This document shows positions 1 through 8,540 of a DNA stretch of 64,000 bases, piece after piece; the stretch's first letter is position 1, and the number at the start of each line of letters is the position of its first letter. A model generated the notes under the pieces. The model was not told the DNA's origin. It worked only from the letters and a program-made list of their open reading frames with translations, and searched no databases. Source of the stretch: Rickettsia endosymbiont of Ceutorhynchus obstrictus (lineage in GTDB: Bacteria; Pseudomonadota; Alphaproteobacteria; Rickettsiales; Rickettsiaceae); the NCBI RefSeq assembly GCF_964026565.1, contig NZ_OZ032162.1, positions 744,001 to 808,000 on the forward strand, written 5' to 3'. The translations under genes were made by a program, and so were the position numbers.

Positions 1-1392
1 TTACTAGCGCAGCATTTATTCCTGTCTTTTAGAGGGGAGGCAATAGGACGGCATAAACCGGTAGAAAGAGGTTTCGGCGTAAAATTTAATAATAAAGAGA
101 GTATTTTATCGGCTAAAATTCCATTAAATTTAAAATTATTTAAAATACTTTGGCAAAAAAAAGATCTATTTGAAATTATTAATTTAATAGAAATTTTTAA
201 ATTTCGCTCTAATAAAGTAGAGATATTTGATTTAATCGATAATCAAAAGCTTTATGATGAAGATTATACGTTATTTTCTTTAGCGTTTGATAAAAGTAAA
301 TATTATTTAGATAAAGAAGATTTTTTGGAGAACCTACCGCAAAAGCTAGATATTACTTATGCAACTAAGATATCTGAAAGTAACCTTGAGAATAGAACCA
401 TACCCGCCGGATTGTTATTATATAGATTTGCCTGGCCTGAAAAATTTACTTTTGATAGTAAATTTTATATTGAGACTAAAGCAACAAATTTTAATGATTT
501 AGCTAAAGATTTAGAAATTAAAATAGATTACGCTAAAATTGTAAGCGATAGTTACGAAGGTTCTGCAAGCTTATTATATAAGGGTAAACTGGAGGATTTA
601 GGTAATAATAACATTGCTCTTAAAATTGATTCAAAAATTAAATTAAATCAAGGTTTTATAGAAAGATTATTAAATACTATAAAAACCTATAATAATAAGC
701 AGGCATATTTGTTAAAGCTTGCCAAACTCGACAATACCAACGAAGAACTAGTATATATTATTAACAATAAAGATAAGTTTGATTTTACCCCTCTTGAAAA
801 TCGAGTATATACATTTACCTTAGATGTGGATTTAGTTACGGAATTAAATCGAGTAACTAGAGCACAAATAAATAATTTAAGTTTATTTTCTGGTAGTTCT
901 GGTTTTAATTTAACTAATGAAACTACGGTAAATATACTTAAAAAATCTGCAAGTAAAGGTATAATAATATTTAATAATTACCTCAAAATAATAGATATTA
1001 TAGGTCCATATTTTTACAATTTAGGAAGATTTAAGGATTTTTCTGATGAAAGCAGAGCGGTATATAAAGATGCTTTAAAAGCCTTTTTAAGAACTATCTC
1101 GGATCATCCAAATTCAAACTCAACTGATATAAGCTTTGAGTATGAATTAGATTTAGCTAATTCAAATAATTCTAAAATAGGAAAGATTGACGATATAAAC
1201 AACATTATGCCGTTATATTATTTATCTTTATACAAAAGTGCGGTGGAAAAAGTTGAGCCGGGAGATAATATAAAAGAAAAAATGCAGGAGTTAATACCTG
1301 ATTTTAATAAACATCAAAAGATATTAGAACAATTAATGCTGCCGGAGTTTCAAGAAATTGATAAAAATCTTTGGCAAGAAATTATAAAATAA
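1..1392 (+). CDS. Conserved hypothetical protein, 5'-truncated by window edge
   Basis: The frame is open from base 1 to the TAA at 1390-1392, so the gene starts outside the window. A TTG at 325 could be proposed as a start, but it is not needed because coding-like sequence runs straight through it. The visible 463 residues are rich in Asn, Lys, Ile and Leu. I see no transmembrane run and no catalytic motif I recognise. The C-terminal part looks soluble and mixed alpha/beta. It reads toward ispB with a repeat-filled gap between them. The last 18 bases of the gene (1375-1392) recur exactly at 1689-1706, just before ispB. Function unknown. Confidence 0.8.
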   Translation, partial: LLAQHLFLSFRGEAIGRHKPVERGFGVKFNNKESILSAKIPLNLKLFKILWQKKDLFEIINLIEIFKFRSNKVEIFDLIDNQKLYDEDYTLFSLAFDKSKYYLDKEDFLENLPQKLDITYATKISESNLENRTIPAGLLLYRFAWPEKFTFDSKFYIETKATNFNDLAKDLEIKIDYAKIVSDSYEGSASLLYKGKLEDLGNNNIALKIDSKIKLNQGFIERLLNTIKTYNNKQAYLLKLAKLDNTNEELVYIINNKDKFDFTPLENRVYTFTLDVDLVTELNRVTRAQINNLSLFSGSSGFNLTNETTVNILKKSASKGIIIFNNYLKIIDIIGPYFYNLGRFKDFSDESRAVYKDALKAFLRTISDHPNSNSTDISFEYELDLANSNNSKIGKIDDINNIMPLYYLSLYKSAVEKVEPGDNIKEKMQELIPDFNKHQKILEQLMLPEFQEIDKNLWQEIIK

Positions 1393-1706
1393 AGCATCTT
1401 CGATGTCATTCTAGTTCAGCATTGTTGCATGGATACCCCAAACGTCATTGCGAACGACTGAAAACCTTGTTGTATGAATCGAATTTTTTGGTGTCATACC
1501 AGCGAAAGCTGGTATCTAACTTTTGTTATATTGTTAAGTAGATTCCCTCTTTCGAGGGAATGACACCGAGGATGTTTAGGGTACCCACGCAACAACGCCG
1601 GCTTGACACCGGTTTGCTTTGCAAAAATGGTCAAAAATCACTATTTTCTTGAGCCATGCAACAACGCCTGAAAACGGGAATAACATAACAAGAAATTATA
1701 AAATAA
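1375..1706. repeat. Repeat block bounded by an 18-bp direct repeat
   Basis: The 18 bases CAAGAAATTATAAAATAA occur at 1375-1392 (3' end of the upstream gene) and again at 1689-1706. Between them lie about 296 bp of repeat elements. These include TTGTTGCATGG-type ends (about 1419, 1466; inverse form at 1650-1668) and a double-hairpin unit at 1491-1566 (GTGTCATACCAGC...GGAATGACAC) that recurs at 24120-24196 and 40764-40846. The second 18-mer ends directly before the AAGG that precedes the ispB start. This covers the whole 324-bp gap; no gene is seen in it. Confidence 0.75.
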
Positions 1707-1716
1707 GGTTTGAAAA

Positions 1717-2700
1717 TTGGATATTATAGAAAAAATACAGCATGATTTAAAAGATGAGATCGTTAAATTAAATAACCTTATTATTAATTGCTTAAAAAGT
1801 GATGAGGAGTTAATTGAATGCGTCGGAAAATATTTATTAGAGGCAGGAGGAAAAAGAATACGTCCGCTTCTGACTATTTTAACTAGTAAAATATTTGATT
1901 ATCAAGGCGAGGATCATATAAAACTCGCCAGTGCCGTGGAGTTTATCCATACTGCGACGTTGCTACACGATGATGTAGTTGATGATAGTACTATGAGAAG
2001 ATTTAAGCCTACGGCAAATGTTATTTGGGGAAGCAAAACGAGTATTTTAGTCGGTGACTTTCTTTTTAGTCAATCTTTTAAGCTAATGGTAGCTTCTGGC
2101 TCTATCCCCGCCATGGAAATTTTGGCAAAAGCTTCGGCAATTATTTCCGAAGGAGAAGTAGCGCAGCTGGTAAAACTGAATGAGCACCGAATTATTACAA
2201 AAGAAGAATATCATGAAATAGTCCGCTCAAAAACTGCAGAGTTATTCGGTGCTTCTTGTGCTGTCGGGGCTATTATTGCAGGGCAATCTGTTTCTGTCTA
2301 TACCGTAATGCAAAATTTCGGTAAATTGTTAGGTAATATATTCCAAATCATCGATGATTTACTTGATTATTTAGGCAATAGTAAGCAGGTCGGGAAAAAT
2401 ATCGGTGATGATTTTTTAGAAGGAAAAGTTACGCTGCCGCTGATTTTTTTATATGAAAAATTAGATGAAGCGGGAAAGCTAAAACTTGAAAATATGATTA
2501 AAGCGGATAAACGCACCAATGATGAATTTAAAGAAATACAAGATTTAATAATAAAAAATAATATCAAACAGCAAATTTTAGATTATTTAAATATTTTAGA
2601 GGAAGAGGCTAATAAATTATTAACACAAATCACACAGCAAAATATTTATAAAGATTACCTTTCTTCACTTATTAAATTTATTTCAAGTAGATCGTATTAG
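1717..2700 (+). CDS. ispB: Polyprenyl (octaprenyl) diphosphate synthase
   Basis: Trans-prenyltransferase that extends farnesyl diphosphate with IPP to make the side chain of ubiquinone. The 327 residues match the family length. The first aspartate-rich motif is at residues 85-89 (DDVVD) within LLHDDVVDD, and the second is at 213-217 (DDLLD). GGKRIRP near residue 44 is the usual IPP-binding segment. The start is TTG, preceded by AAGG about 8 bases upstream, which lies just after the duplicated 18-mer. I infer the octaprenyl length class from family similarity; chain length cannot be read from sequence alone. Confidence 0.93.
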   Translation: MDIIEKIQHDLKDEIVKLNNLIINCLKSDEELIECVGKYLLEAGGKRIRPLLTILTSKIFDYQGEDHIKLASAVEFIHTATLLHDDVVDDSTMRRFKPTANVIWGSKTSILVGDFLFSQSFKLMVASGSIPAMEILAKASAIISEGEVAQLVKLNEHRIITKEEYHEIVRSKTAELFGASCAVGAIIAGQSVSVYTVMQNFGKLLGNIFQIIDDLLDYLGNSKQVGKNIGDDFLEGKVTLPLIFLYEKLDEAGKLKLENMIKADKRTNDEFKEIQDLIIKNNIKQQILDYLNILEEEANKLLTQITQQNIYKDYLSSLIKFISSRSY

Positions 2701-2740
2701 ATTTTGTGAAGGAAATTAAACACCTAGGGTTAAAAAGAAA

Positions 2741-3031
2741 TTAGATTAAAGAAATATTTAACCTCATTCCTAACGCTATAGCAGCACGATCAAGGGTATC
2801 AAGAGTAACATTTGGGTTATTAGGATTTAAAAGCCTATCTATAGCTGTTCTGCTGGTTTCCATTTTTTTAGCCATTTCCAGTTTTGTTATATGCTTTTGC
2901 TCCATCACTTGCTTTATTTGATTAGCAAGAATACGTTTATGAGCTATTGCTGTAACTTCTTCTAATATTCCAATTTCGTTGAGAAAATCATCAAAATTAG
3001 AACCAATACCGTTCTGATTAAGTGTATTCAT
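2741..3031 (-). CDS. HigA/XRE-type antitoxin with helix-turn-helix
   Basis: 96 residues with a C-terminal Cro/CI-like helix-turn-helix (residues about 47-90; KLEMAKKMETSRTAIDRLL is the recognition region). Its start overlaps the stop of the upstream gene by 4 bases, so the two are translationally coupled with the toxin first, the arrangement of higBA modules. The expected role is to neutralise the toxin and repress the operon through the dyad near 3388-3403. Assignment to the HigA group rests on gene order and HTH type. Confidence 0.82.
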   Translation of the reverse strand: MNTLNQNGIGSNFDDFLNEIGILEEVTAIAHKRILANQIKQVMEQKHITKLEMAKKMETSRTAIDRLLNPNNPNVTLDTLDRAAIALGMRLNISLI

Positions 3032-3378
3032 AATTCTATCTCTTTTTTTCTTTTATATGCTAAATCTAGTTCTTTATCAGGTATTTTTTGAGTTTTTTTG
3101 ATAAATCCATGTAAAAGGATCATCTTATTACTTACTATACAAAAAATTACTCTTCCTATCTTGCCATCCGTTAAATTTGATCTTACTTCGTACATTCCTT
3201 TGCCTAGAGGTTTACATATAGGCATTCCAATTGGCCAAGAATACTCGATAGTTTTGATGTCTGTACCGATAGTTTTACAATCATTAGGTTCTAGTTCAAG
3301 TAACCAATCACGCACCGGTTCTTTTTTAGTTATAGATTGATAAAATTTTACAACAAGAGTTTTTGGTATATTAAGCAT
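3028..3378 (-). CDS. HigB/RelE-like toxin (phage Gp49-like family)
   Basis: 116 residues resembling the Gp49-like HigB branch of RelE-type mRNA interferases: a central basic beta segment (residues about 57-85, with LGKGMYEVRSNLTDGKIGRVIF) and a C-terminal FIKKTQKIPDKELDLAYKRKKE segment typical of the family. It is first gene of a two-gene module with the XRE protein at 2741-3031. Rickettsia chromosomes carry many such modules. The reading frame and promoter look intact, so it is likely expressed, but activity is inferred only. Confidence 0.83.
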   Translation of the reverse strand: MLNIPKTLVVKFYQSITKKEPVRDWLLELEPNDCKTIGTDIKTIEYSWPIGMPICKPLGKGMYEVRSNLTDGKIGRVIFCIVSNKMILLHGFIKKTQKIPDKELDLAYKRKKEIEL

Positions 3379-3384
3379 TATAAC

Positions 3385-3413
3385 AGTGTACCATATGTGG
3401 TACTATTTGACAA
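3385..3413 (-). promoter_or_regulatory. Promoter and operator of the higBA-like module
   Basis: On the minus strand, TTGTCA (3408-3413) is followed after 17 bases by TACACT (3385-3390), a good sigma70 spacing. A 6-bp-arm palindrome, GTACCATATGTGGTAC (3388-3403), overlaps the spacer and the -10 box, which is the usual place for an antitoxin autorepression site. The first codon of the toxin begins 7 bases downstream of the -10 box, so the transcript would have little or no leader. Confidence 0.6.
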
Positions 3414-3460
3414 CTGATATAATAAAAAAATTTAATAAGGAATGTTCCCAGAAGCTAGAA

Positions 3461-4636
3461 TTAAAAAATGTCACCTTTCCATAATCTCTTTAAAAATTCT
3501 TTGATAGGTAATATATTAATTTCCTGAGTTTCTAAATATATTTTTCTTGGCGTTTCTTCTAAGCAGATAATATAACCTTTATCAAGCTTGTGTTCTTCCA
3601 TAAAAGCTTTCATTCCTCGAAGTTCGCTTTTATGTAAATTTGAAGATATTTTTACTTCAATCGGTAGCGGTTTGCCTTTTATAGTGCTAATTATAAAATC
3701 AACTTCTAAACCTGTTTTAGTACGCCAGTAATTTATACGATGATCTAGATCATTTAAATTTATATACGCTTTTAATTCCGTAAACACATAATGTTCGAGT
3801 GCTTTACCTGCTGCTGCACCTTTTAGATCATCAAAATTATTTTCCGTGATATTACTTGCTATTCCTACATCAAAAAAATAAAATTTAGGCGTTGACGATA
3901 TAATTTCTCGATTAACTTTTTTTGTGTATGGGTAAATCAAATATCCAACCAACGTATCAATAAGTATTTGATAATATTCTTTAACCGTTTTGGCATCAAT
4001 ATAGCAATCACGAGCAATATTAGAATAATTCAATAACTCTCCGTGAGAAAAGGCCGTGCTATCCATAAATCTACTAAATGCGGTAATATTGCGTACTAAT
4101 CCTTCAGCACGTATTTCATTAGTTAGATAGTCTTCTACATATGCTTTAAGTAATTTACGTGGGTTATTATTGATAAAATGTAATGGGATTAAACCATGAT
4201 TAAATATCCTTAAAAGATTAAATTCTTCTTTTATTTCCGGATATACTAACGGATAAAAATTATATTTTATAGCTCTACCGCCAAGTAAATTTGTCCCGTA
4301 TGATCGTAATTTTCTACTACTTGAACCGCACAAAATGAAATAGCTATCCGTATTTTCTATAAGCCAATGAATTTCATCAAGTAGGGCTGGTACTTTTTGT
4401 ACTTCATCAACTATTATAGGAAAAGTAAGTTTTTGTGTATCTAATGCTAAGATTTCTTCCCGAAACATGGATGGTTGTTTTAGATATTTGAATTGCAAAT
4501 CAGTTTTTAATAAATCATAATATACTGATTCAGGATATAGATTTTTTAAATAAGTTGATTTTCCTACTTTCCTTGCTCCCCACAGAAAAGCTGTTTGTTT
4601 CTTTTCTAAATGTAATTTTAAATATCTATTATACAT
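3461..4636 (-). CDS. AAA-type ATPase with DUF4143 domain
   Basis: 391 residues. The N-terminal P-loop is GARKVGKST (residues 20-28), with a Walker B-like IIVDEVQ near residue 75 and an arginine/sensor region CGSSSRKLR. The C-terminal half is a DUF4143 nuclease-like domain with GLEVDFII...PIEVK, the D-ExK pattern of PD-(D/E)XK folds. This ATP-binding family is common and patchy in Rickettsia and other intracellular bacteria; its role is not established. It is a stand-alone gene next to a toxin-antitoxin module, a setting that suggests an accessory gene. The frame is intact. Confidence 0.85.
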   Translation of the reverse strand: MYNRYLKLHLEKKQTAFLWGARKVGKSTYLKNLYPESVYYDLLKTDLQFKYLKQPSMFREEILALDTQKLTFPIIVDEVQKVPALLDEIHWLIENTDSYFILCGSSSRKLRSYGTNLLGGRAIKYNFYPLVYPEIKEEFNLLRIFNHGLIPLHFINNNPRKLLKAYVEDYLTNEIRAEGLVRNITAFSRFMDSTAFSHGELLNYSNIARDCYIDAKTVKEYYQILIDTLVGYLIYPYTKKVNREIISSTPKFYFFDVGIASNITENNFDDLKGAAAGKALEHYVFTELKAYINLNDLDHRINYWRTKTGLEVDFIISTIKGKPLPIEVKISSNLHKSELRGMKAFMEEHKLDKGYIICLEETPRKIYLETQEINILPIKEFLKRLWKGDIF

Positions 4637-4646
4637 ATTATGCTCA

Positions 4647-4672
4647 CTAATCAGGAGTTAATTCCTAATTAG
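4647..4672. promoter_or_regulatory. Dyad upstream of the DUF4143 ATPase
   Basis: Arms CTAATCAGGA (4647-4656) and TCCTAATTAG (4663-4672) pair with one mismatch around a 6-base loop, 11 bases ahead of the ATPase start. On the minus strand, TATACT at 4671-4676 could be a -10 box at the edge of the dyad. The block TTAGGAGTTAA occurs again at 4683. This may be an operator, but I see no convincing -35 box. Confidence 0.35.
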
Positions 4673-4694
4673 TATAACTTATTAGGAGTTAAGT

Positions 4695-5234
4695 CTAGAA
4701 TTTTCTTAAATCAAGAGGTTCTTTAATAACGTAACGCCATAATTTATCTATGCCTTTAGTAATCCCGATACGGGGGGTTATAGAAAAGGAAGTTTTGAGT
4801 CCTATATCACTAACAAAAAATTCATTATTATTGATAATATCACATTTATTATGAGAAATATTTATCCCTAAATATCGACATAATTTACCCGGACCGTTCA
4901 GATATTGATTTTCAGGAGAAATAACATGTGTTCCTCTTATTAATACTGCAGCAGGGAAGCCTTCTATTTCAGTTACGAAATTTAGGCAGTAATACATGCC
5001 GTAAATTAGATATACATAACTAAATCCGGCAGAGCCAAACATTATATCGGTTCTTTTCGTGCGTCCTCTTGCAGCATGACAAGCAGGGTCATCCTGACCG
5101 ATATAGCTTTCCGTTTCGGTAATAATAGCTTTTTTTCCTTGAAAATATAATAATTTCCCAAGTAATTCTTGGCTTACTATATTAGTATCACGAGCGAAAA
5201 AATCTCGAGTTAAGGGGATTAGATTGTTATTCAT
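4695..5234 (-). CDS. mpg: 3-methyladenine DNA glycosylase (AAG/MPG family)
   Basis: 179 residues, the normal size of bacterial AAG-type glycosylases. It removes alkylated purines in base-excision repair. Family features are the N-terminal LTRDFFARDT...LLGK, ITETESYIGQDDPACHA (catalytic Glu region), FGSAGFSYVYLIYGMYYCLN (DNA-intercalating Tyr region) and NGPGKLCRYLGI. Its start overlaps the stop of yidD by 4 bases, so it is co-transcribed with yidD and nuoE. Confidence 0.93.
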   Translation of the reverse strand: MNNNLIPLTRDFFARDTNIVSQELLGKLLYFQGKKAIITETESYIGQDDPACHAARGRTKRTDIMFGSAGFSYVYLIYGMYYCLNFVTEIEGFPAAVLIRGTHVISPENQYLNGPGKLCRYLGINISHNKCDIINNNEFFVSDIGLKTSFSITPRIGITKGIDKLWRYVIKEPLDLRKF

Positions 5235-5461
5235 GAGATATCGTCATTGCCCAGAGGTACAGGATCATAACCGCCTTGACAAAAAGGATGGCATTTAATT
5301 ATTCTTTTGAAAACTAGCCATAACCCTTTGAAATTTCCGTGTATTATTATTGCATCTTTGGCATATTCCGAGCAAGAAGGGTAAAAACGACAATTATTAC
5401 CGAGTAACGGCGATATAAAATATTGATAAAATTTGATTATTAATAGTAAAATACTAGTCAC
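5231..5461 (-). CDS. yidD: YidD membrane protein insertion efficiency factor
   Basis: 76 residues of the YidD family: an amphipathic N-terminal helix (LLLIIKFYQYFISPLLG), then CRFYPSCSEYA with the conserved cysteines and HPFCQGGYDPVP. The family assists membrane insertion by YidC. It overlaps nuoE upstream by 8 bases and mpg downstream by 4 bases, giving a tightly packed nuoE-yidD-mpg transcript. Confidence 0.93.
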   Translation of the reverse strand: MTSILLLIIKFYQYFISPLLGNNCRFYPSCSEYAKDAIIIHGNFKGLWLVFKRIIKCHPFCQGGYDPVPLGNDDIS

Positions 5462-5960
5462 TATCTTTCATTTTATTAATTATTTCAACTATGCTTTCGT
5501 TTGTTAAATCCTCAAAATAGTCATCGTTAATTTGCACGACAGGGGCATTTACGCAAGCACCTAAACATTCTATTTCTACTAAACTAAATTTTTTATCGCT
5601 ACTTACTTCACCGCATTTAATTTTTAGTGTTTGCTCACAAGCTTTAACTATTTCATCGCTACCGCGAAGCCAGCAGGGCGTAGTAGTACATATTTGAATA
5701 TGATACTTACCTACAGGCTTTAAATTAAACATAGTATAGAAGCTTGCTACCTCATAAGCTCGCATATATGGCATATCCAGTAAGTTTGCTACATATTCTA
5801 TAGTAGCCGTCGGAAGCCAGCCGCCCATTTGACGTTGTGCAAGGTCAAGCAGCGGTAGAATGGCGCTTCTTTTGCCTTCCGCCGGATATTTTTTAATAAT
5901 ATCCGCTGCCAGCTTCGAGTTTTTCTTATCGAATGTAAAATTTGTAATTTTTGTAGTCAT
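5454..5960 (-). CDS. nuoE: NADH-quinone oxidoreductase subunit E (24 kDa)
   Basis: Complex I peripheral-arm subunit carrying the N1a [2Fe-2S] cluster. Counting from the ATG at 5960, the ligands are C91, C96, C132 and C136 (C-x4-C and CLGAC), the thioredoxin-like pattern of NuoE. An in-frame ATG at 5978 would add six residues (MHLFKN). I chose 5960 because MTTKITNFTF is the usual rickettsial-looking N terminus. Neither start has a good ribosome site. The sequence just upstream is repeat DNA, so its native leader has probably been replaced. Confidence 0.93.
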   Translation of the reverse strand: MTTKITNFTFDKKNSKLAADIIKKYPAEGKRSAILPLLDLAQRQMGGWLPTATIEYVANLLDMPYMRAYEVASFYTMFNLKPVGKYHIQICTTTPCWLRGSDEIVKACEQTLKIKCGEVSSDKKFSLVEIECLGACVNAPVVQINDDYFEDLTNESIVEIINKMKDSD

Positions 5961-6051
5961 ATTTTTAAATAAATGCATTTGATGTCATACCGTGGCCCCG
6001 CCGGCATTGTTGTATGGATCGATATTTCTTCTGTCATCCCGTGACTTGATC

Positions 6052-6238
6052 CATAGTACCGGACAGTTTTTGAAAGTTAGTCAAAACGTCATTGCGAGCA
6101 GCCATATAGGCTGCGCGGCAATCCAGAAAAATAATAAAAAAATGCTATAAATTAGCATTTTTTACTGGATTGCTTCGTCAATTACTATGTAATTTCCTCG
6201 CAATGACGATGATTTTTCAAAAACTGTCCGGTACTATA
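6052..6238. mobile_element. Family B inverted-repeat element, copy 1 (187 bp)
   Basis: Terminal inverted repeats ATAGTACCGGACAGTTTTTG at both ends, with 9-bp direct repeats GACTTGATC at 6043-6051 and 6239-6247. The body is a double hairpin with arms cgtcattgcgag...cctcgcaatgacg (about 6088-6213). The element sits at the tip of a host hairpin (cccgtGACTTGATCgcggg). The 185-bp core is identical to copy 2 at 23798-23984. There is no coding capacity. It fills most of the 411-bp nuoD-nuoE gap; the rest is other repeat debris (TTGTTGTATGG at 6008; ATGCAACAACG at 6338). Confidence 0.8.
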
Positions 6239-6371
6239 GACTTGATCGCGGGATCTCGTGAAATATACTATCACAGATTGCTTTACGAGATACCGTGGTC
6301 AAGCCACGGTATGACATTTTGCTATTTTTCGATCCATGCAACAACGCTGGCCCCGCCACGGTATGACAAGG

Positions 6372-7547
6372 TTATCTGTCAATTTCTCCAAACACAATAT
6401 CAAGCGTGGCGATAATAGCCACTATATCAGCCATTAAATGACCTTTTGCCATAAAATCAAGTCCTTGTAGATGTGCAAAGCCGGGTGCTTTAATTCGGCA
6501 TCGATAAGGTTTGTTACTACCGTCGGAATATAAATATACGCCAAACTCGCCTTTCGGAGCTTCTACTGCTTTGTAAGTTTCTCCCTTCGGTACGTCATAG
6601 CCTTCGGTATAAAGCTTAAAATGATGGATCATTGCTTCCATAGATTCTTTCATTTTTGCGCGCGTCGGCGGGGTGATTTTATGATCGGTAGTTTTAACTT
6701 CACCTTGCGGCATTTTTTCAATGCATTGCTTAATTATTCTTAACGATTGATATATTTCTTCAACACGAACTAAATATCGATCATAACAATCACCGGACTT
6801 GCCTACCGGTACGTCAAAATCCATTTCATCATAAACATCGTAAGAATTTGATTTTCGTAAATCCCAAGCAATTCCTGACCCTCTAAGCATTGGACCGGAA
6901 AACCCCCAATCCATAGCTTCTTTCTGTGAAACAACGCCGATATCGACTAATCTTTGCTTCCATAATCTATTATTATTTAGCAATGTTTCTACGTCTTGCA
7001 AGTGGGTAGGGAACTGTTCTATAAAAATGGCGATATCCTCTAATAAGCCATCCGGTAAATCCTGCGCAACGCCGCCCGGTCTAAAATAATTGGCATGCAT
7101 GCGAGAACCTGAAACACGCTCGTAAAATTCCATAATTTTCTCACGTTCTTCAAACAGCCATAATAAAGGGGTAGTAGCGCCAACGTCTAACGCTTGACTA
7201 CCGATATTTAAAGTATGGTTTAGAATTCTGGTAAGCTCCGAAAACATAACTCTAATAAACTGTGCACGCCGTGGTACATCACAGCCTAGCAATGACTCAA
7301 CAGCTAGAGCAAAAGCGTGCTCCTGACACATCGGGGATACATAATCCAGCCGATCAAAATAAGGTATGGCTTGCAGATATGTTTTATGCTCGATTAACTT
7401 TTCGGTACCGCGATGTAGCAAACCGATATGTGGATCGGCTAAATTTACTACTTCGCCGTCCATTTCTAAAATTAGCCGCAATACTCCATGAGTCGCTGGA
7501 TGCTGCGGACCGAGATTTAGAGTTATAGTTTTAGAGTTGTTAGTCAT
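6372..7547 (-). CDS. nuoD: NADH-quinone oxidoreductase subunit D (49 kDa)
   Basis: Quinone-proximal hydrogenase-like subunit of complex I. The 391 residues from MTNNSKTITLNLGPQHPATHG show the signature LGPQHPATHGVLRL and end in the family's DIVFGEIDR. An upstream in-frame ATG (7586) would add 13 residues encoded by repeat DNA (MPRRLRLLAMTAT), so I reject it. It lies downstream of nuoC, separated by an inserted hairpin unit with a GIY-YIG gene. Confidence 0.95.
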   Translation of the reverse strand: MTNNSKTITLNLGPQHPATHGVLRLILEMDGEVVNLADPHIGLLHRGTEKLIEHKTYLQAIPYFDRLDYVSPMCQEHAFALAVESLLGCDVPRRAQFIRVMFSELTRILNHTLNIGSQALDVGATTPLLWLFEEREKIMEFYERVSGSRMHANYFRPGGVAQDLPDGLLEDIAIFIEQFPTHLQDVETLLNNNRLWKQRLVDIGVVSQKEAMDWGFSGPMLRGSGIAWDLRKSNSYDVYDEMDFDVPVGKSGDCYDRYLVRVEEIYQSLRIIKQCIEKMPQGEVKTTDHKITPPTRAKMKESMEAMIHHFKLYTEGYDVPKGETYKAVEAPKGEFGVYLYSDGSNKPYRCRIKAPGFAHLQGLDFMAKGHLMADIVAIIATLDIVFGEIDR

Positions 7548-7553
7548 AGTAGC

Positions 7554-7929
7554 CGTCATTGCGAGGAGCCGTAGGCGACGCGGCAATCCAGTTAAATAAT
7601 TTCATCATATAAATCTTTCCAATTTACATTCATTTGCTCAATTAAATTAAGCTTTTTTTCTCTTGAGCCTGATTTAATTTGTTTTTCTCTAGTTATTGCA
7701 GAGTCCATAGTTTCATGAATTTCATAAAATACTAGTATTTTACAATCATATTTTTTACTAAACCCATTAGTTGTATTATTTTTGTGTTCATATATACGTT
7801 TGATAAGATTAGAAGTTACTCCTACGTAAATAGTACCATTTCGTTTATTAGCAATAATATATACAGTCGGTTGTTTCATAATTTTTCCTGGATTGCCACG
7901 TCGGGACTATGTCCCTCCTCGCAATGACG
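7554..7929. mobile_element. Double-hairpin unit carrying a GIY-YIG gene (376 bp)
   Basis: The left hairpin arm is CGTCATTGCGAGG...GCGGCAATCCAG (7554-7591) and the right is CTGGATTGCC...CCTCGCAATGACG (7887-7929). These are the same arms as many short non-coding copies in this window (for example 52488-52604). Here the usual 40-60 bp spacer is replaced by one ORF whose stop codon begins right after the left arm and whose ATG is about 7 bases from the right hairpin. It lies between nuoC and nuoD. Confidence 0.75.
7592..7879 (-). CDS. GIY-YIG single-domain endonuclease
   Basis: 95 residues, the whole of a minimal GIY-YIG domain (UPF0213/YhbQ-like). VYIIANKRNGTIYVGVTSN carries the YI...YVG variant of GIY-YIG, followed by IKRIYEH (catalytic Arg and His/Tyr region) and a conserved Glu in ITREKQIKSG. 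The second copy at 30574-30864 is a clear paralogue. The SD-like AGGA preceding the ATG is part of the flanking hairpin end (ATCCAGGA). It interrupts the nuo operon in the same orientation, so nuo transcription can continue through it. Its proposed role, mobility of the surrounding hairpin unit, is inference. Confidence 0.88.
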   Translation of the reverse strand: MKQPTVYIIANKRNGTIYVGVTSNLIKRIYEHKNNTTNGFSKKYDCKILVFYEIHETMDSAITREKQIKSGSREKKLNLIEQMNVNWKDLYDEII

Positions 7930-7943
7930 TTGCAGGCACCACA

Positions 7944-8540
7944 TTACTTCCCAGCCTTCTCATCACCCGGTAACACGTAACTCGGACCTTGCCAAGGTGA
8001 AGAAAAATCAAATTCTCGATATTCTATATCAAGCTTGACGGGTTCGTATACCACTTTTTGTAAAGCTTCATCATATTTAACTTGTGTATAACCTGTTAAT
8101 GGGAAATCTTTACGTAACGGATGTCCTTCAAACCCGTAATCGGTTAAGATGCGTCGCATATCATGGCTATCCGTGAAATTTATCCCGAACATATCGTAAG
8201 CTTCACGCTCATACCAACAAGCAGCATTAAACACCCCGGTTATAGAGGGCAAAGTTTCATTCTCGCTAACGGCAATTTTTAACAATAAACGCTTATTTAA
8301 TTTCAAACTTAGTAAACTATAAACTACTTCAAATCTTCTATCACGCTCCGGAAAATCTGCACCGAATAAATCAGTTAAGATAGTAAAACGTAAATCTTCC
8401 GACTCCTTTAAAAAAGTAAGAAATAATAATAAATTATCCGCTTCTATTTGATAACTAATAAAACCCGTTATCTCTATGGGAGTTGCTTTAATATTATGTG
8501 CAGATATAAATTTATTGATAATTTTTGCCGGATCACTCAT
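7944..8540 (-). CDS. nuoC: NADH-quinone oxidoreductase subunit C (30 kDa)
   Basis: Complex I peripheral-arm subunit. It shows the family signature WYEREAYDMFGINFTDSHDMRRILTDYGFEGHPLRKDFPLTGY. I place the start at 8540 (MSDPAKIINKF): AGGA lies 5 bases upstream and the 8-base overlap with nuoB indicates coupling. The ATG at 8555 would add five residues. The C-terminal DFSSPWQGPSYVLPGDEKAGK is complete. Confidence 0.94.
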   Translation of the reverse strand: MSDPAKIINKFISAHNIKATPIEITGFISYQIEADNLLLFLTFLKESEDLRFTILTDLFGADFPERDRRFEVVYSLLSLKLNKRLLLKIAVSENETLPSITGVFNAACWYEREAYDMFGINFTDSHDMRRILTDYGFEGHPLRKDFPLTGYTQVKYDEALQKVVYEPVKLDIEYREFDFSSPWQGPSYVLPGDEKAGK

